From Axinella damicornis (lineage: Eukaryota; Porifera; Demospongiae; Axinellida; Axinellidae): 64,000 nucleotides of DNA. The notes under the pieces were generated by a model that saw only the letters and a program-made list of their open reading frames with translations, was not told where the DNA came from and searched no databases. The stretch lies in the NCBI GenBank assembly GCA_963931865.1, contig OZ007505.1:13282868-13346867 (forward strand). Reading direction: 5' to 3'. Below are positions 54,606 through 64,000 of the stretch, in pieces. Made by a program: the position numbers and the translations under genes. Positions within the stretch are counted from its first letter, which is position 1. Each line of letters begins with the position of its first letter.

Positions 54606-55161
54606 TTAAGTGTGCCATGTGTCTAACCCAATCCCCACCACTAACCTTTGCTACATGACGACATAAAGCAAGTAAGCATTCCGTTTACGTGACACGCAAT
54701 AATAAATCGCGTGGACCAAAATGGAATAGGCACGTTCCCAGACTTAAGGTAGGAAACACGGCATCGGCGAAATCGCGCAATTTTGCTCATGAATAATTAA
54801 TGAGATGACGTCACTCGCATACGGTTATTTAGAGTTATTCATCTGTTTACGTTTTCCCATGGCGGCAACCGGAATAAACAAGGGGGGCTTCTCTCTTTGA
54901 TGCGGCTAGCGGCCCTTTCGAGTTTCAAATCGGTACTCTGATGTGGCCGTGCGGTACCTTGAAGATTTGTTTGAACACTCTTTTTTTTTTCTTTTTTTTT
55001 TTTTTAAGTAAAGAGCTATTCTGGCTTATTGAATGTAGCGATGGGCTATCTGAGTGTGAATAGCTAGGTGGAGTGAGCAGGAATGTTTGTGGGTCTGCTG
55101 AAGTGGCCGAAGAACAGCCTGGAAAGTGAACAGCCTCCGACAGCTCCCTGGCCAAGGTACT
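54606..55161. other. gap, T-rich stretch
   Basis: A T run with one C at 54981-55006. No gene recognised. Confidence 0.4.
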
Positions 55162-55863
55162 CTAGAGAGTTGACCTTTCGGCATTACAGGCCCCGCCCAT
55201 TTTCGTGTTAGGGCGAATTTGGCTGGTTTGGTAGCTGGACTGGGCTGGTGAGAGGGAGTAGATGTGTGGCCAAAACTTGGTAACCGAGAGGTGAACGTGG
55301 AAAAGCATCCCTATTTTTGCAGGGGGTAGGTTGACCTTTTGGAAACTGGCCTTGGCTTGAGTCGGTTTTAGTTGGTGTGCGTGGAATTTTTTTTGAAAGC
55401 CTAGGGTAGCCAAACCTCTGTTTTTGAGGGTGGCAGTGAGTTTTGGGCTGTAGCGTGCAAGTGAGGAGAGCAGGTGGTAAATCCATCCGTAGTTTTGGGG
55501 CCTGTTTTGTGTGTGTATTGATGATGGGGTCAGAGTGTGGGTGGGGCCTTGGAGAGGGTCCAAATTTTCAGTTTCGTAGAGGGCCTTAAAATTGAGTTTT
55601 AGGGCATTTTCAAGCAGAGGGAGCAGTTTGATGCAAAGTATTGCTGAAACTTGTGTACGCTTTGATGCTGCCCATTTATCCATCAACTTGGTTTCGGAGA
55701 TCGCGGTACCTATGTTTACTACCTTAACTTCCCCTCTCAGCAGAATGTGAAGTCTGGCCCGCGAGACAAGCGCTGCCTGTGATGATATACATGTAACAGC
55801 CAAAAAGAACATGATCGATACAATGTGATTGCTGAGTTTTGGCTTCACTGGTGAGTGAACCAC
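55162..55863 (-). CDS. hypothetical 233-codon open frame
   Basis: An uninterrupted frame from ATG at 55863 to a stop at 55162, the longest single-exon frame here without a transposon signature or repeat. Residues about 15-32 are hydrophobic (VSIMFFLAVTCISSQAAL), like a signal peptide or membrane segment. The rest is Lys/Thr/Pro-rich with no motif I know, and the codon pattern is not obviously gene-like. Chance or an unrecognised transposon piece are real alternatives. Confidence 0.25.
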   Translation of the reverse strand: MVHSPVKPKLSNHIVSIMFFLAVTCISSQAALVSRARLHILLRGEVKVVNIGTAISETKLMDKWAASKRTQVSAILCIKLLPLLENALKLNFKALYETENLDPLQGPTHTLTPSSIHTQNRPQNYGWIYHLLSSLARYSPKLTATLKNRGLATLGFQKKFHAHQLKPTQAKASFQKVNLPPAKIGMLFHVHLSVTKFWPHIYSLSPAQSSYQTSQIRPNTKMGGACNAERSTL

Positions 55864-56460
55864 CAGCTGTCAATACATCACAGCTTCCATGTACATAATT
55901 TGTGTTCCTACGGGTAAAATGCTTCTAAAACCTCTCCCACAGGTCATGTGTTAACCTTACTGAAGCACCTACTGATAGCTAGCTGGATATGCAGCCATAT
56001 ACCGTGGTACCCAGCCTAAGCAGCCCAGGATCGATTAGACACTATTATCAACGCACTCACATGTTTTAGTTGTCTTTTCTAGTAAGCTAGGTAAAGAGAG
56101 TTAGAGAGAGAGAGAAAGAGAGTGAGAGAGAGAGTGGGAGGAAAGAGAGGGAAAGGTAAAGAAGGAAGGCAGGGAGATGTCAACACTCTTGTATACTTAG
56201 GGAGTTCATAAAAATCCTGCCATGCAAGTTATGAATGAATCTAGTCACCATTGTGAATGTGTTGTGTCCTGTCTACTGTGACTTAATTGTAGGCATCTAA
56301 AAGTGTCATTAGTGATGGATTAACCTGATCCTGTGTTTCTGTGGGTGGCTACAAGGTGTCTGATGCACAGTAGAAGTGAAGAGCTAGAGAGTGAGTGGTG
56401 TGTGGGAGGAGAGGGATATAGGTGCATGGGTGCATGAGGCTCCTATTCAGCAGATAGCTC

Positions 56461-57060
56461 TTAACCCTTTAAGCCCCATTGACGTCTATAGACATCATTT
56501 AGACCCTATGCACTTGTAGGGCTTCTTGTCAGTCCAAAAAGAGACCAAAAAGGCTTCAGAGGGCCTAGGGACAACTGTGAGGGACGAACTCAAAAAAAAA
56601 TTTGGTCAGATTTAGGCGCGCCTCCCCCACTAAACATACAAGCGGGGGATATTGAAAGGGGGCCGGGGCGGCAGCCTGTCGTGGGCGTGTTTTGATTTTA
56701 ATGAGATTCATTGACCCGAGAATTTTTTTTTATTCTAATGATATTCATAGACCCCACCCAGGGCCTCAAGAAAACCTGTGGTGTAAGGTGTGCCATCAGT
56801 CAGATATGGCCCAAGTTTAGGGAAATGCTGGGTGAAGATCCGGCTGACATCCACCTTTGACCTCCAATTGCTGGGCTTGTGGGGGGTCATGAATATCATT
56901 AACGGTATTGCCAGAGGGGTCTCTCCATGTGTGCGGGCCCCACCAAGTTTGGCCGCTGAGGAGCGAATGCTGTGGGAGAGGAGTACCTACGAAAGTGGTG
57001 TGCGCTGAATGCATGAAAATGTGTGTCTTGGTGGGAAGAATTCGGTGGTTAAAGGGTTAA
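56461..57060 (-). mobile_element. TTAA-flanked 0.6-kb element, copy 3, with an empty site in copy A
   Basis: The inverse of 29992-30601, from TTAACCCTTTAAGCCCC to GTGGTTAAAGGGTTAA. Copy A reads CAGATAGCTCTTAAACTGAG without it, with one TTAA, so insertion duplicated TTAA. Confidence 0.95.
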
Positions 57061-57164
57061 ACTGAGGGATGTGTGGTATGCTATCTTAATGTCACGGTAT
57101 GTGGACATGATTTGCCATAGCAGGACTTTTAAGGGTGGGTAATGTGTGCATGCATGTGTGTACA

Positions 57165-57168
<4 letters not shown>

Positions 57169-57205
<37 letters not shown>
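57169..57205. repeat. G homopolymer, 37 bp
   Basis: The longest in the window. Copy A has only 6 G at the same place (42863-42868). Confidence 0.95.
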
Positions 57206-57206
<1 letters not shown>

Positions 57207-57364
57207 ATTGCATGGACTAATTTTGGATAGTGTGTTCTGTTGACTTCACTCTGTTGCCTGTTCAAATTTATCTCCCTCCCGTTCTTCTCACCGCAGAAGA
57301 CACTGCATCACCGGAGGTGAGGATGGGAGGAGATCGACATGGACTTGAGTTCTGTCTGGCAGGT

Positions 57365-57628
57365 AAGGGGGAAAGGAAGGGGAAGAGAGGAGAAAGAGAG
57401 GGGGAGGGAGAGGGGAAGGGAGGAGAAGGAGAGGGGAAGGGAGGAGAAGGAGAGGGGAAGGGAGGAGAAGGAGAGGGGAAGGGAGGAGAAGGAGAGGGGA
57501 AGGGAGGAGAAGGAGAGGAGAAGGAGAGGAGAAGGAGAGGGGAAGGGAGGAGAAGGAGAGGAGAAGGAGAGGAGAAGGAGAGGGGAAGGGAGGAGAAGGA
57601 GAGGGGAAGGGAGGAGGAGAGGGAAAGT
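57365..57628. repeat. expanded purine minisatellite in copy B
   Basis: About 12 units of GGAGAAGGAGAGGGGAAGG and shorter AGGAGA variants, against five in copy A. Confidence 0.9.
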
Positions 57629-60600
57629 GGATGTGGATTTGATGGTTGTTGCAGCGGGACAAATCATGGTGCATGCTTGACTCTAGAGAGCCTCCTCTGT
57701 GAGTGCACGAGGGCCGGCTTCTGCCTCTGGATTGTCACTTGTGCATAAGTGTATAGGTGGGAGGTGGGAGTGTGTAGTAGGTGAGATTTTGTGCAAAGTG
57801 GGTAATTGTGGGTGTGGTTTGGTTTGTGTCTGCACAACACACCACATAGCACAATGATGATGAAGTCGTTACCTCATCATGATTGTGCTTGTGAAAGGAA
57901 GCGGAGAGAGCCACTGTAGGGAGGGATCTGGGGCCGGATCTGCATGGTGATTCAATTAACCCAGTGACGCCATATGCAACCATGAGACTTTCAGCTTCAT
58001 CATGTGACTTCCGGTGCAAACATTTGGTTGGAGCCGGGTGGGCCATTTCTCAGGTTTTAAGCACAAATAGGCCTAGCCATGTGATGGTATTGTGCAATTT
58101 GATTGGAGCTGCCTTTCTGGCAGTGGTTTGAACTCGCCGAAGTTGCCAAATCATTTCTCTTACTGCCTGGGAATGAGGCTACGTAGGCTGGGCAGAGTGG
58201 ACTGCAGTTACTGGTATCTTTATTTATTCTGCACACGTGTGCATAGGCAATGTATGAGAGGCTATGTGACACCTCGTCTTCAGGTAGGCCCTCTGCCATT
58301 GGCGCTCCCTCGTTTGTAGTTAATTCCGTCCTTACGAGTGACATGTAGGTGACAACCCCCCTGATAGTTGGGAAATAGAAGGTACGTATGTGGCCATAGA
58401 ATTGAACTTTTCCCCCACCCCTGGGTAACTTAAGAGCTCCTTGTTTACATCTTGAACAACACCGCTACAGCAGACATTAACACACGTCCAATCCTGGCAT
58501 GTAAAGTACCAAACCCAGCAGTCCCAGGGACTGACTGCCATTGTAACTCTGGTAGTCTGGGATACCCCGACAGTCCCTGGACAATCCCAGGACTGCCATT
58601 GTCTGGGATACTTACAACCACCTTTTGGGGGGCTGGGAACAAGACACCACACGCAAGGAGGTTACATGCAAAACCCACATTGGCATCTGACTTACACAGC
58701 TTTCATTGGCCGGTGCAAATTGCTGCATATAGCAACAAACTAAGCTTGCTCAGCAGTTTGTACCCCCTCGGCCTAGAGTGGGTTGTCCAATGGTGCCATG
58801 TTTAGTCCCTACCATCATTCCTCAGTCCCAAGTAACCTTGGCAATCCCCTACCCACCGGGGATTGTCCTAGGATTGGCATCTAACTCTTACACCACCCAA
58901 CCTCCTGGGACCCCTCTGTCAGAGTATCCCAGAACACCGGATTATCCAGGGACTACCCAACCCCCTGGACCCCTCTGTCAGGATATCTCAGACTGCCGGA
59001 GTTATACTGGCAGTCCTGGGATTGTCCAAGGACTACCCAACCCCCTATGTCAGGGTAAAGATCAGATCTGTGTTCTGCTCACTCATTCCTCAACGGATAT
59101 GAAGTGATGTATGTGACCAAACCTTGCCTGTGTCTCGGGTTAACCACACACTTGGTGCATAACCTACTCATGAGTGGGGTGTATTCACACTTTCACACTT
59201 CAATCCCTTCCCACCCTGACAGGATGAAATGGTCCAAACTCCTCACACATACTACACTATGCAACAAAAATTAATGTTGATGGGAGGTTGTGAGTATTAT
59301 ATATCGGTGCCCCCAAGATAACAGGAAGTGTGCAGTTGTCCTGCATGGTGACGTAGCTACAGCTGATTGTGGAATGGGATATTGATTGCATGGATATATA
59401 AAAGCAGATGATACTGGGATTTGTCGAAGGGCAACCACACCCCTGGTAGCCGTTGCAACCGGTTGCAACTCACTGGTAGTGCAAGCTAGTGCTAGGTGAA
59501 TGCTAAAGCATTGTGGGGCGAGCCTGAGCAAGCACAGTTGTTCCGTAGATTGCAGGAAACACGCATGCGCAATCCCTGCGCCGTTTTTGCCTCTGCTCTC
59601 TCTGCTCTGGTGTTTCTCTTGGTCGACACTCTATGTCTTGTTCCCTTCGCCTTGCCAGCCTCTGCTCTCTCTCCTCAGGTGTCTCTCTTGGTTGACGCTC
59701 TATGTCTTGTTCTGTTCGCCTTGCCAGCCTCTGCTCTGGCGTTTCTTCAGCTCTAGCTCAATGTTGCATGCTATGCTGGGCTAGCCTCTGCGCCTCTGTA
59801 GTTTGTCTGTGACGGTCATCCATTACGTTTCTTTGAACACGTTGCTAGACGTGCAAAAGTTCACTGCGCAAGCGTCGTTTCAAATTTAGATCCTAGCCTC
59901 GTTCCCAGGCCTCCCCGACCCCAGGCTTTTTCACAGTCGTATACATGCACAGTCAGTCCAATACAAAAATCACTCCAATACTCACTACTGTGGGGCTCGC
60001 TCCAGCTCGCCTCAATTACAGCTCGTTCCAAACCAAACAGAGGATACTGGGATTCATTTTTTATTAAGCTTTCAAATTGCTTTACATCCCCAGATTGATA
60101 TTGGTATCGTCCTTCCTGGTTGCAGTCGAAAAGGGAAGAGCCGGGATGCACAGAGCATAATAGAGGTATGAGGGTCATGTGACCTCCATGTGACCATGTA
60201 TATGCAACTGTAGTGTAACACATGACACTCACATGACCTCATCATCCCCAGTAGTCCCAGGCCACACCCACCCCACCTCCAGTCATTGTGTTGCTTGCAG
60301 TGTGTGTGTCTATCGGGCTAGACTTCGCTGCAGGAAGTTGTGGGCGGAGGACATCTGCTTGACTCTCTCTCTTTGTTCTGGTCACTCCACCTACAACTTC
60401 CTGCACAGCTATATAGTCTGTACTGCAAGTTTGAAATTGACCAGATTATCGTTGAGTAGCTGCCCAGCTGTGTATTCCTTTCCTCCAAGGCAGTTACAAG
60501 CCAGTGTTTAAAAAGCATGGTAATCCAGCTTCAGGGCTGTTTGAGATATTCTTGATTGATCTTCTGCAAGAAATACTAGTAATTACCAGAGATCACTTTT

Positions 60601-60678
60601 CCCTTCTCCCACTTAAATGATGGTAATCCTCCTATTGAAGTCCTGAGCAGGTTATATGTCACAGTCCACAGAAAAACG

Positions 60679-61224
60679 TAGTCTCGTGCCCAGACCCATC
60701 TGCTCGCGCCCCCGCGGAGAGGGTCTGGTCTTTTGAGTGCGATTTCTTGTCACTAACACTTTTCCCATCTGGAATTTGAGAGCGCGTGTAATTTGCTACT
60801 AAATATCGTGGATTATGTCACCGATCGATCGAGGAGTCAAAAACAGCCCCGTATAAACAGCTCGTAACGACGGCTAACTTCGTTGTTGATTTATGACACC
60901 CTTCGTAGCTTCTAAGAAGCTTTCAGCCATCTCCAACTTCGGAAAACAACGGTATAAAATCATGGCAATACCGGGATGACGAAGAAGTCCACTGGCCTTC
61001 TGTTAGCAGTGGACGTTTCGGGGGTTAGGAGACATCGCTGACTGCTTGAAGGTAGGGTAGCACAACAAATAGTACAGAAAGGAGCGTTTATCTTCAAATT
61101 TCGATATATTGCATTCTTAGCGCAATCAGCGCTTCAATTACACCTACGCTGGACACGCCTCTGTGACAAAAAATGTAACTCGGACGTTCTCTGCCGTGGA
61201 AATGGGCATCTGGGCACAAGACTA
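60679..61224. mobile_element. MITE with TAGTCTCGTGCCCAGA ends (copy B)
   Basis: The counterpart of 46373-46889. Confidence 0.75.
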
Positions 61225-61434
61225 GGAAAAACGTAACATAAGGGATTGTGCAATGATTTGAGATAATTGGGTTCTTCCTGTTCCTACCGCCTGCCCCTGG
61301 TGCTATATATAGCAATGGAAATGACATCATCGCCTAGAGCGGGCCATGTGCTACAGTTTGATATGCTATTGTAGCTGTTTATTCACATTTGCCCAGCCTA
61401 GTCAGAGGTTTGTTTGGTAGTATTTATTCTAGAC

Positions 61435-62456
61435 ATGGAAGGATCGAGTGCAGACACTGTTTCTACTCACAGCACCGTCGGTTCTACACCTAGTTTTGCC
61501 ACTACACAAGTCACCAGAAGTTAGCCTCGTTCCCAGGCAGTTCCCACTGCCAGTATTTCATCGATTCCAGGATGAAATACTGGCGGTGGGAACGGCCTGG
61601 GAACGAGGCTAGCCATGGTGTGGAAACATCGACTTTGTCAGGTTTGGAGGGTGGTAGCGGGCCTGTGTCATTAGATAGCAGCTTGGAAGAGATAAGGGAG
61701 GAGCAGTCACTTGAGGAATTTATAAGCCAAGGCTGTGGATGCCACCTAGGGCCACAAGAAACCCAAGCTTGTAACCAAGGATACCATTGAGAAAAGCAGA
61801 CAAGATTGCCTTGAACTAACAAGGAATGAATTAGATCTTGTGATTCTGTCACAAATCCATTCACTCCAAAGCATGCCCCAGCAGCTAACTTACGTCAATC
61901 ACATCCAACCGGCAGCAAATGTAGGTCCATTTTTACTGTTCGTGGAGTGCCAATCTGTTTCAAGACTTTCATGTACCTCCACTCTGTGTCACGTACACGT
62001 TACCAGAATCTGGTCCATCACTACCAGCAGTGCGGTTTGTGTCCATGAATCCACGGCAGTTCTAAGCGCCTTCCTCCAAACGCCTTTCCGCAAGAAGACA
62101 TAACACATCAGACTCAGAGGAGGTACGCTACAACATCCTGAAAGCAAACATACACGTAGAGCTCTTTGAAGGTGCTACTGGCTGTGTTGGCTTTGGACAA
62201 GTAATATCTGCTGCAAGTGTTGACTTGCAGTGCTGGCGTATGCTCTCATACAGATACCACTGCCACTGAATATCAAGGCCAGAAATAGAGGTGGGTAAAG
62301 GCAACCCACCAAGGTCACTGGGATGTTACAACTGAGGATGTTGCGATTAATCCTCTTCCAACAGAACCACCACCAAAGAAAAAGAGAGCAATTTCCTGTA
62401 GTGTTTGTCGTTTACCCGGGCATACAAAACGAACCTGCCCTAGCAAGCGAATGTAG
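61435..62456 (+). pseudogene. IDGMDQ-family protein, N- and C-terminal parts (copy in B)
   Basis: ATG at 61435 gives MEGSSADTVSTHSTVGST. A MITE interrupts at 61522-61611, then VETSTLSGLEGGSG, LEEFISQGCGCHLGP and, in other frames, LELTRNELDLVILSQIHS. The middle is lost or scrambled. The end is intact: PPPKKKRAISCSVCRLPG and HTKRTCPSKRM with a CxxCxxxGHxxxxC zinc knuckle and a TAG stop at 62454-62456. It has the same deletion pattern as the copy at 47430-48464, so one derives from the other, in inverse orientation. The central IDGMDQ block is missing in both. Confidence 0.7.
61522..61611. mobile_element. 90-bp MITE inside the IDGMDQ gene (copy in B)
   Basis: The same insertion as at 48290-48379, inverse orientation, same flanks. 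Confidence 0.85.
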
Positions 62457-63388
62457 TGTCTGACACAAGCATCGTTGTTGTCAAATTAATTAACTTTCAG
62501 TTTCATTTATTGTGTATGTATTGCATACAGGCAAGTACTTTATCATCTTGCAACATCGTTTGTGGTGATAAAATGAGCTATAATACATACTTCCTTTTAT
62601 TCAGGAAGTAGGCAGGAAGTTAGATAAATGATAATTGTAGCTAGGTAAATGATGTTGCTATGACAACTGCAGTTCTAATTACTGCACCCATTTCTCAAAA
62701 TATCATGTTTTCCTATGGACTGTCACATATACTGTAAGTTGCCCGTACTCAAGTAGCTAGGCCTTCGTGGATTATATAGCATAAGGCGTGGCACATAAAT
62801 GCTGGCATAAGTCATTCACATGGTAATGGTAATGTTTCCCAAGCTATATAGGCTAACAATTATCACATGTACAAAGACGTATTCGTACCAGACCTTCCCT
62901 CTATATAGCAAACTGTGTTGGGGGTGGAGGTCAGGGAATTTGGCTATAGGTTGACATTGAACTGTGTTCTTACTGACATATGCATAGGGGGATATACGCA
63001 ATAGAAGTGTCTGGAGGACACCACACTAATCTCACGTGTGATTATGTTTATTGTTTGCACTGCATGATCTCCTCCCTCTCTCTATCCACCCTCTCTCTAT
63101 CCTCCCTCTCTCTATCCTCCCGCTCTCTATCCACCCATTGCTGACTTAATTCTTGACTCCATGATGTTGACTTGTTGGTAATAACCTGACCCAAGAGGTG
63201 ATGAAAGCTGTGTTGTACATGCAGGCTCTATTGTTTTTGACAACTCCCATATAATATTCCATTTTACTCTGTCTGAATTAGCATTCAACTGGATGAGTTG
63301 CAAGAGGCCGCTGGCTAGCTAAAGCTAGGTCACCACTTTACTCCTCTATAGCTAGCACTTTTGTACAGTATCATCTATCCGGTCATTC
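62457..63388. other. gap with short CT repeats
   Basis: At 63068-63137 the phrase CTCTCTCTATCCTCC is repeated four times. No gene recognised. Confidence 0.5.
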
Positions 63389-63899
63389 ATTACACTCCTG
63401 GTAGGGGAAAAATTGTGCCACGTAATTAATTAATTAATGTAATAAACGTTTGACTACTTCGTAATGGCCTACAAAGATTCTGACTACACTGCCGTGATCG
63501 CTACGATGCAGTGACACAACCACATCTGAAACTCACCTTGGTGGTGGAGATACAAGTGCTTTTGTAGTGCCGTCGGCTGCCATTGCTTGATGGCTCTCTT
63601 CGAAGTTTGTTGCCAGTACAGTACAGCTCTTATGAAGCCCCACAAAGATTCTGACCACACAGGTGTGGTCGCTGTCATTCACTGACACTCACATGCCAAA
63701 ACTCACCGTGCTGGCGCAGTTTTGAGCTCTGTAACAATTTCTTGTCTTCCCCTTGGCCACCTGATTGCTAGCGATTGACTGAGCATGGTTGCCACGTGGC
63801 ACATGCGTTAATTCGAATGAGTTGCGATACCTAGTTTGCGCTACCAGCGAGTTGCAACCGGCTGCAACGGCTGCTACCAGGAGTGCGGTTGCCCCTCGA
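63389..63899 (-). mobile_element. ACTCCTGGTAG-ended repeat, copy 4
   Basis: Starts ATTACACTCCTGGTAGGGG and ends CTACCAGGAGTGCGGTTGCC, the inverse of the copies at 19000 and 22975, with both ends intact. The window ends 100 bases later. Confidence 0.8.
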
Positions 63900-64000
63900 T
63901 AACCAACCAGAGGAAATGCATTAAACCACATGTACATACCCAGACTAGAGTACACTGTCACAGTTATCACTGATAGCCAGTGGTCAAGAAACAGACATCC

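Larger units (their letters stand above)
56080..61507 (+). repeat. segmental duplication, copy B
   Basis: Matches copy A (42368-47177) in order and orientation. Longer because of a TTAA element (56461-57060), more purine-array units and a 37-G run; shorter by the 200-bp block near 45738-45935 of copy A. It then continues directly into the IDGMDQ gene remnant. Confidence 0.92.

Overview
This is animal nuclear DNA, most likely from a marine invertebrate; a sponge is my best guess. It holds split genes with GT-AG introns of about 100 bp to more than 1 kb. It also holds pieces of animal genes (METTL5, DMXL/rabconnectin-3, eIF2D, an axonemal dynein heavy chain, a SAM-domain gene) and very many small inverted-repeat transposons. 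The sponge guess rests on the mix of transposon families (Mutator-like with an IGDGDSK motif, ZNF862-like hAT, two-gene Harbinger, an IDGMDQ-type family), which I know from sponges and cnidarians. No species can be named from this alone. I saw no rRNA, tRNA, CRISPR array or bacterial-style operon.

Layout. 0-8 kb, all minus strand: a RING-like gene broken by one TGA, a dead Mutator-like transposase, a five-exon SAMD3-like gene with two frameshifts, and three intact exons of an IDGMDQ-family gene. 8.6-11 kb, plus strand: an unknown four-exon gene running into an 18-bp minisatellite (Gly-Asn-Val-Gly-Asn-Thr frame), followed by an inverted copy of the same array. 11-17.5 kb: small transposons and a METTL5 pseudogene. 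17.8-20 kb: a dead hAT transposase, then two exons of a DMXL-like WD40 gene. 20.4-22.9 kb: a nearly intact ZNF862-like hAT transposase. 24.5-28.1 kb: a complete Harbinger element with terminal repeats, TAA target duplication and two decayed genes, itself hit by other repeats. 28.3-31.2 kb: three TTAA-flanked elements and a DUF3987-like fragment. 32-39 kb: a BED/TTF-type hAT fragment, a Tudor-like exon and eIF2D exons.

From 42.4 to 61.5 kb a segment of about 5 kb is present twice in the same orientation (copies A and B). Copy B gained a TTAA element that copy A lacks, a true empty site, and a G-run that grew from 6 to 37. Both copies end in the 5' part of an IDGMDQ-family element that carries the same 90-bp MITE. 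Between the copies lie a hAT MITE, a dynein heavy chain pseudogene (AAA3-AAA4 region), a Cys-rich CXC-like exon and 20-bp tandem repeats.

Nearly every recognisable coding unit carries stops or frameshifts, so this is mostly a transposon and pseudogene graveyard. The likeliest living pieces are the eIF2D and DMXL exons, the IDGMDQ exons at 6.9-7.9 kb and the plus-strand gene at 8.7-9.5 kb. The most unusual features are a MITE family with 9-bp target duplications whose members share only their ends but are palindromic through unrelated interiors, microsatellites lying directly against 3' splice sites, and long pure G/C runs, one of which replaces a conserved dynein motif.
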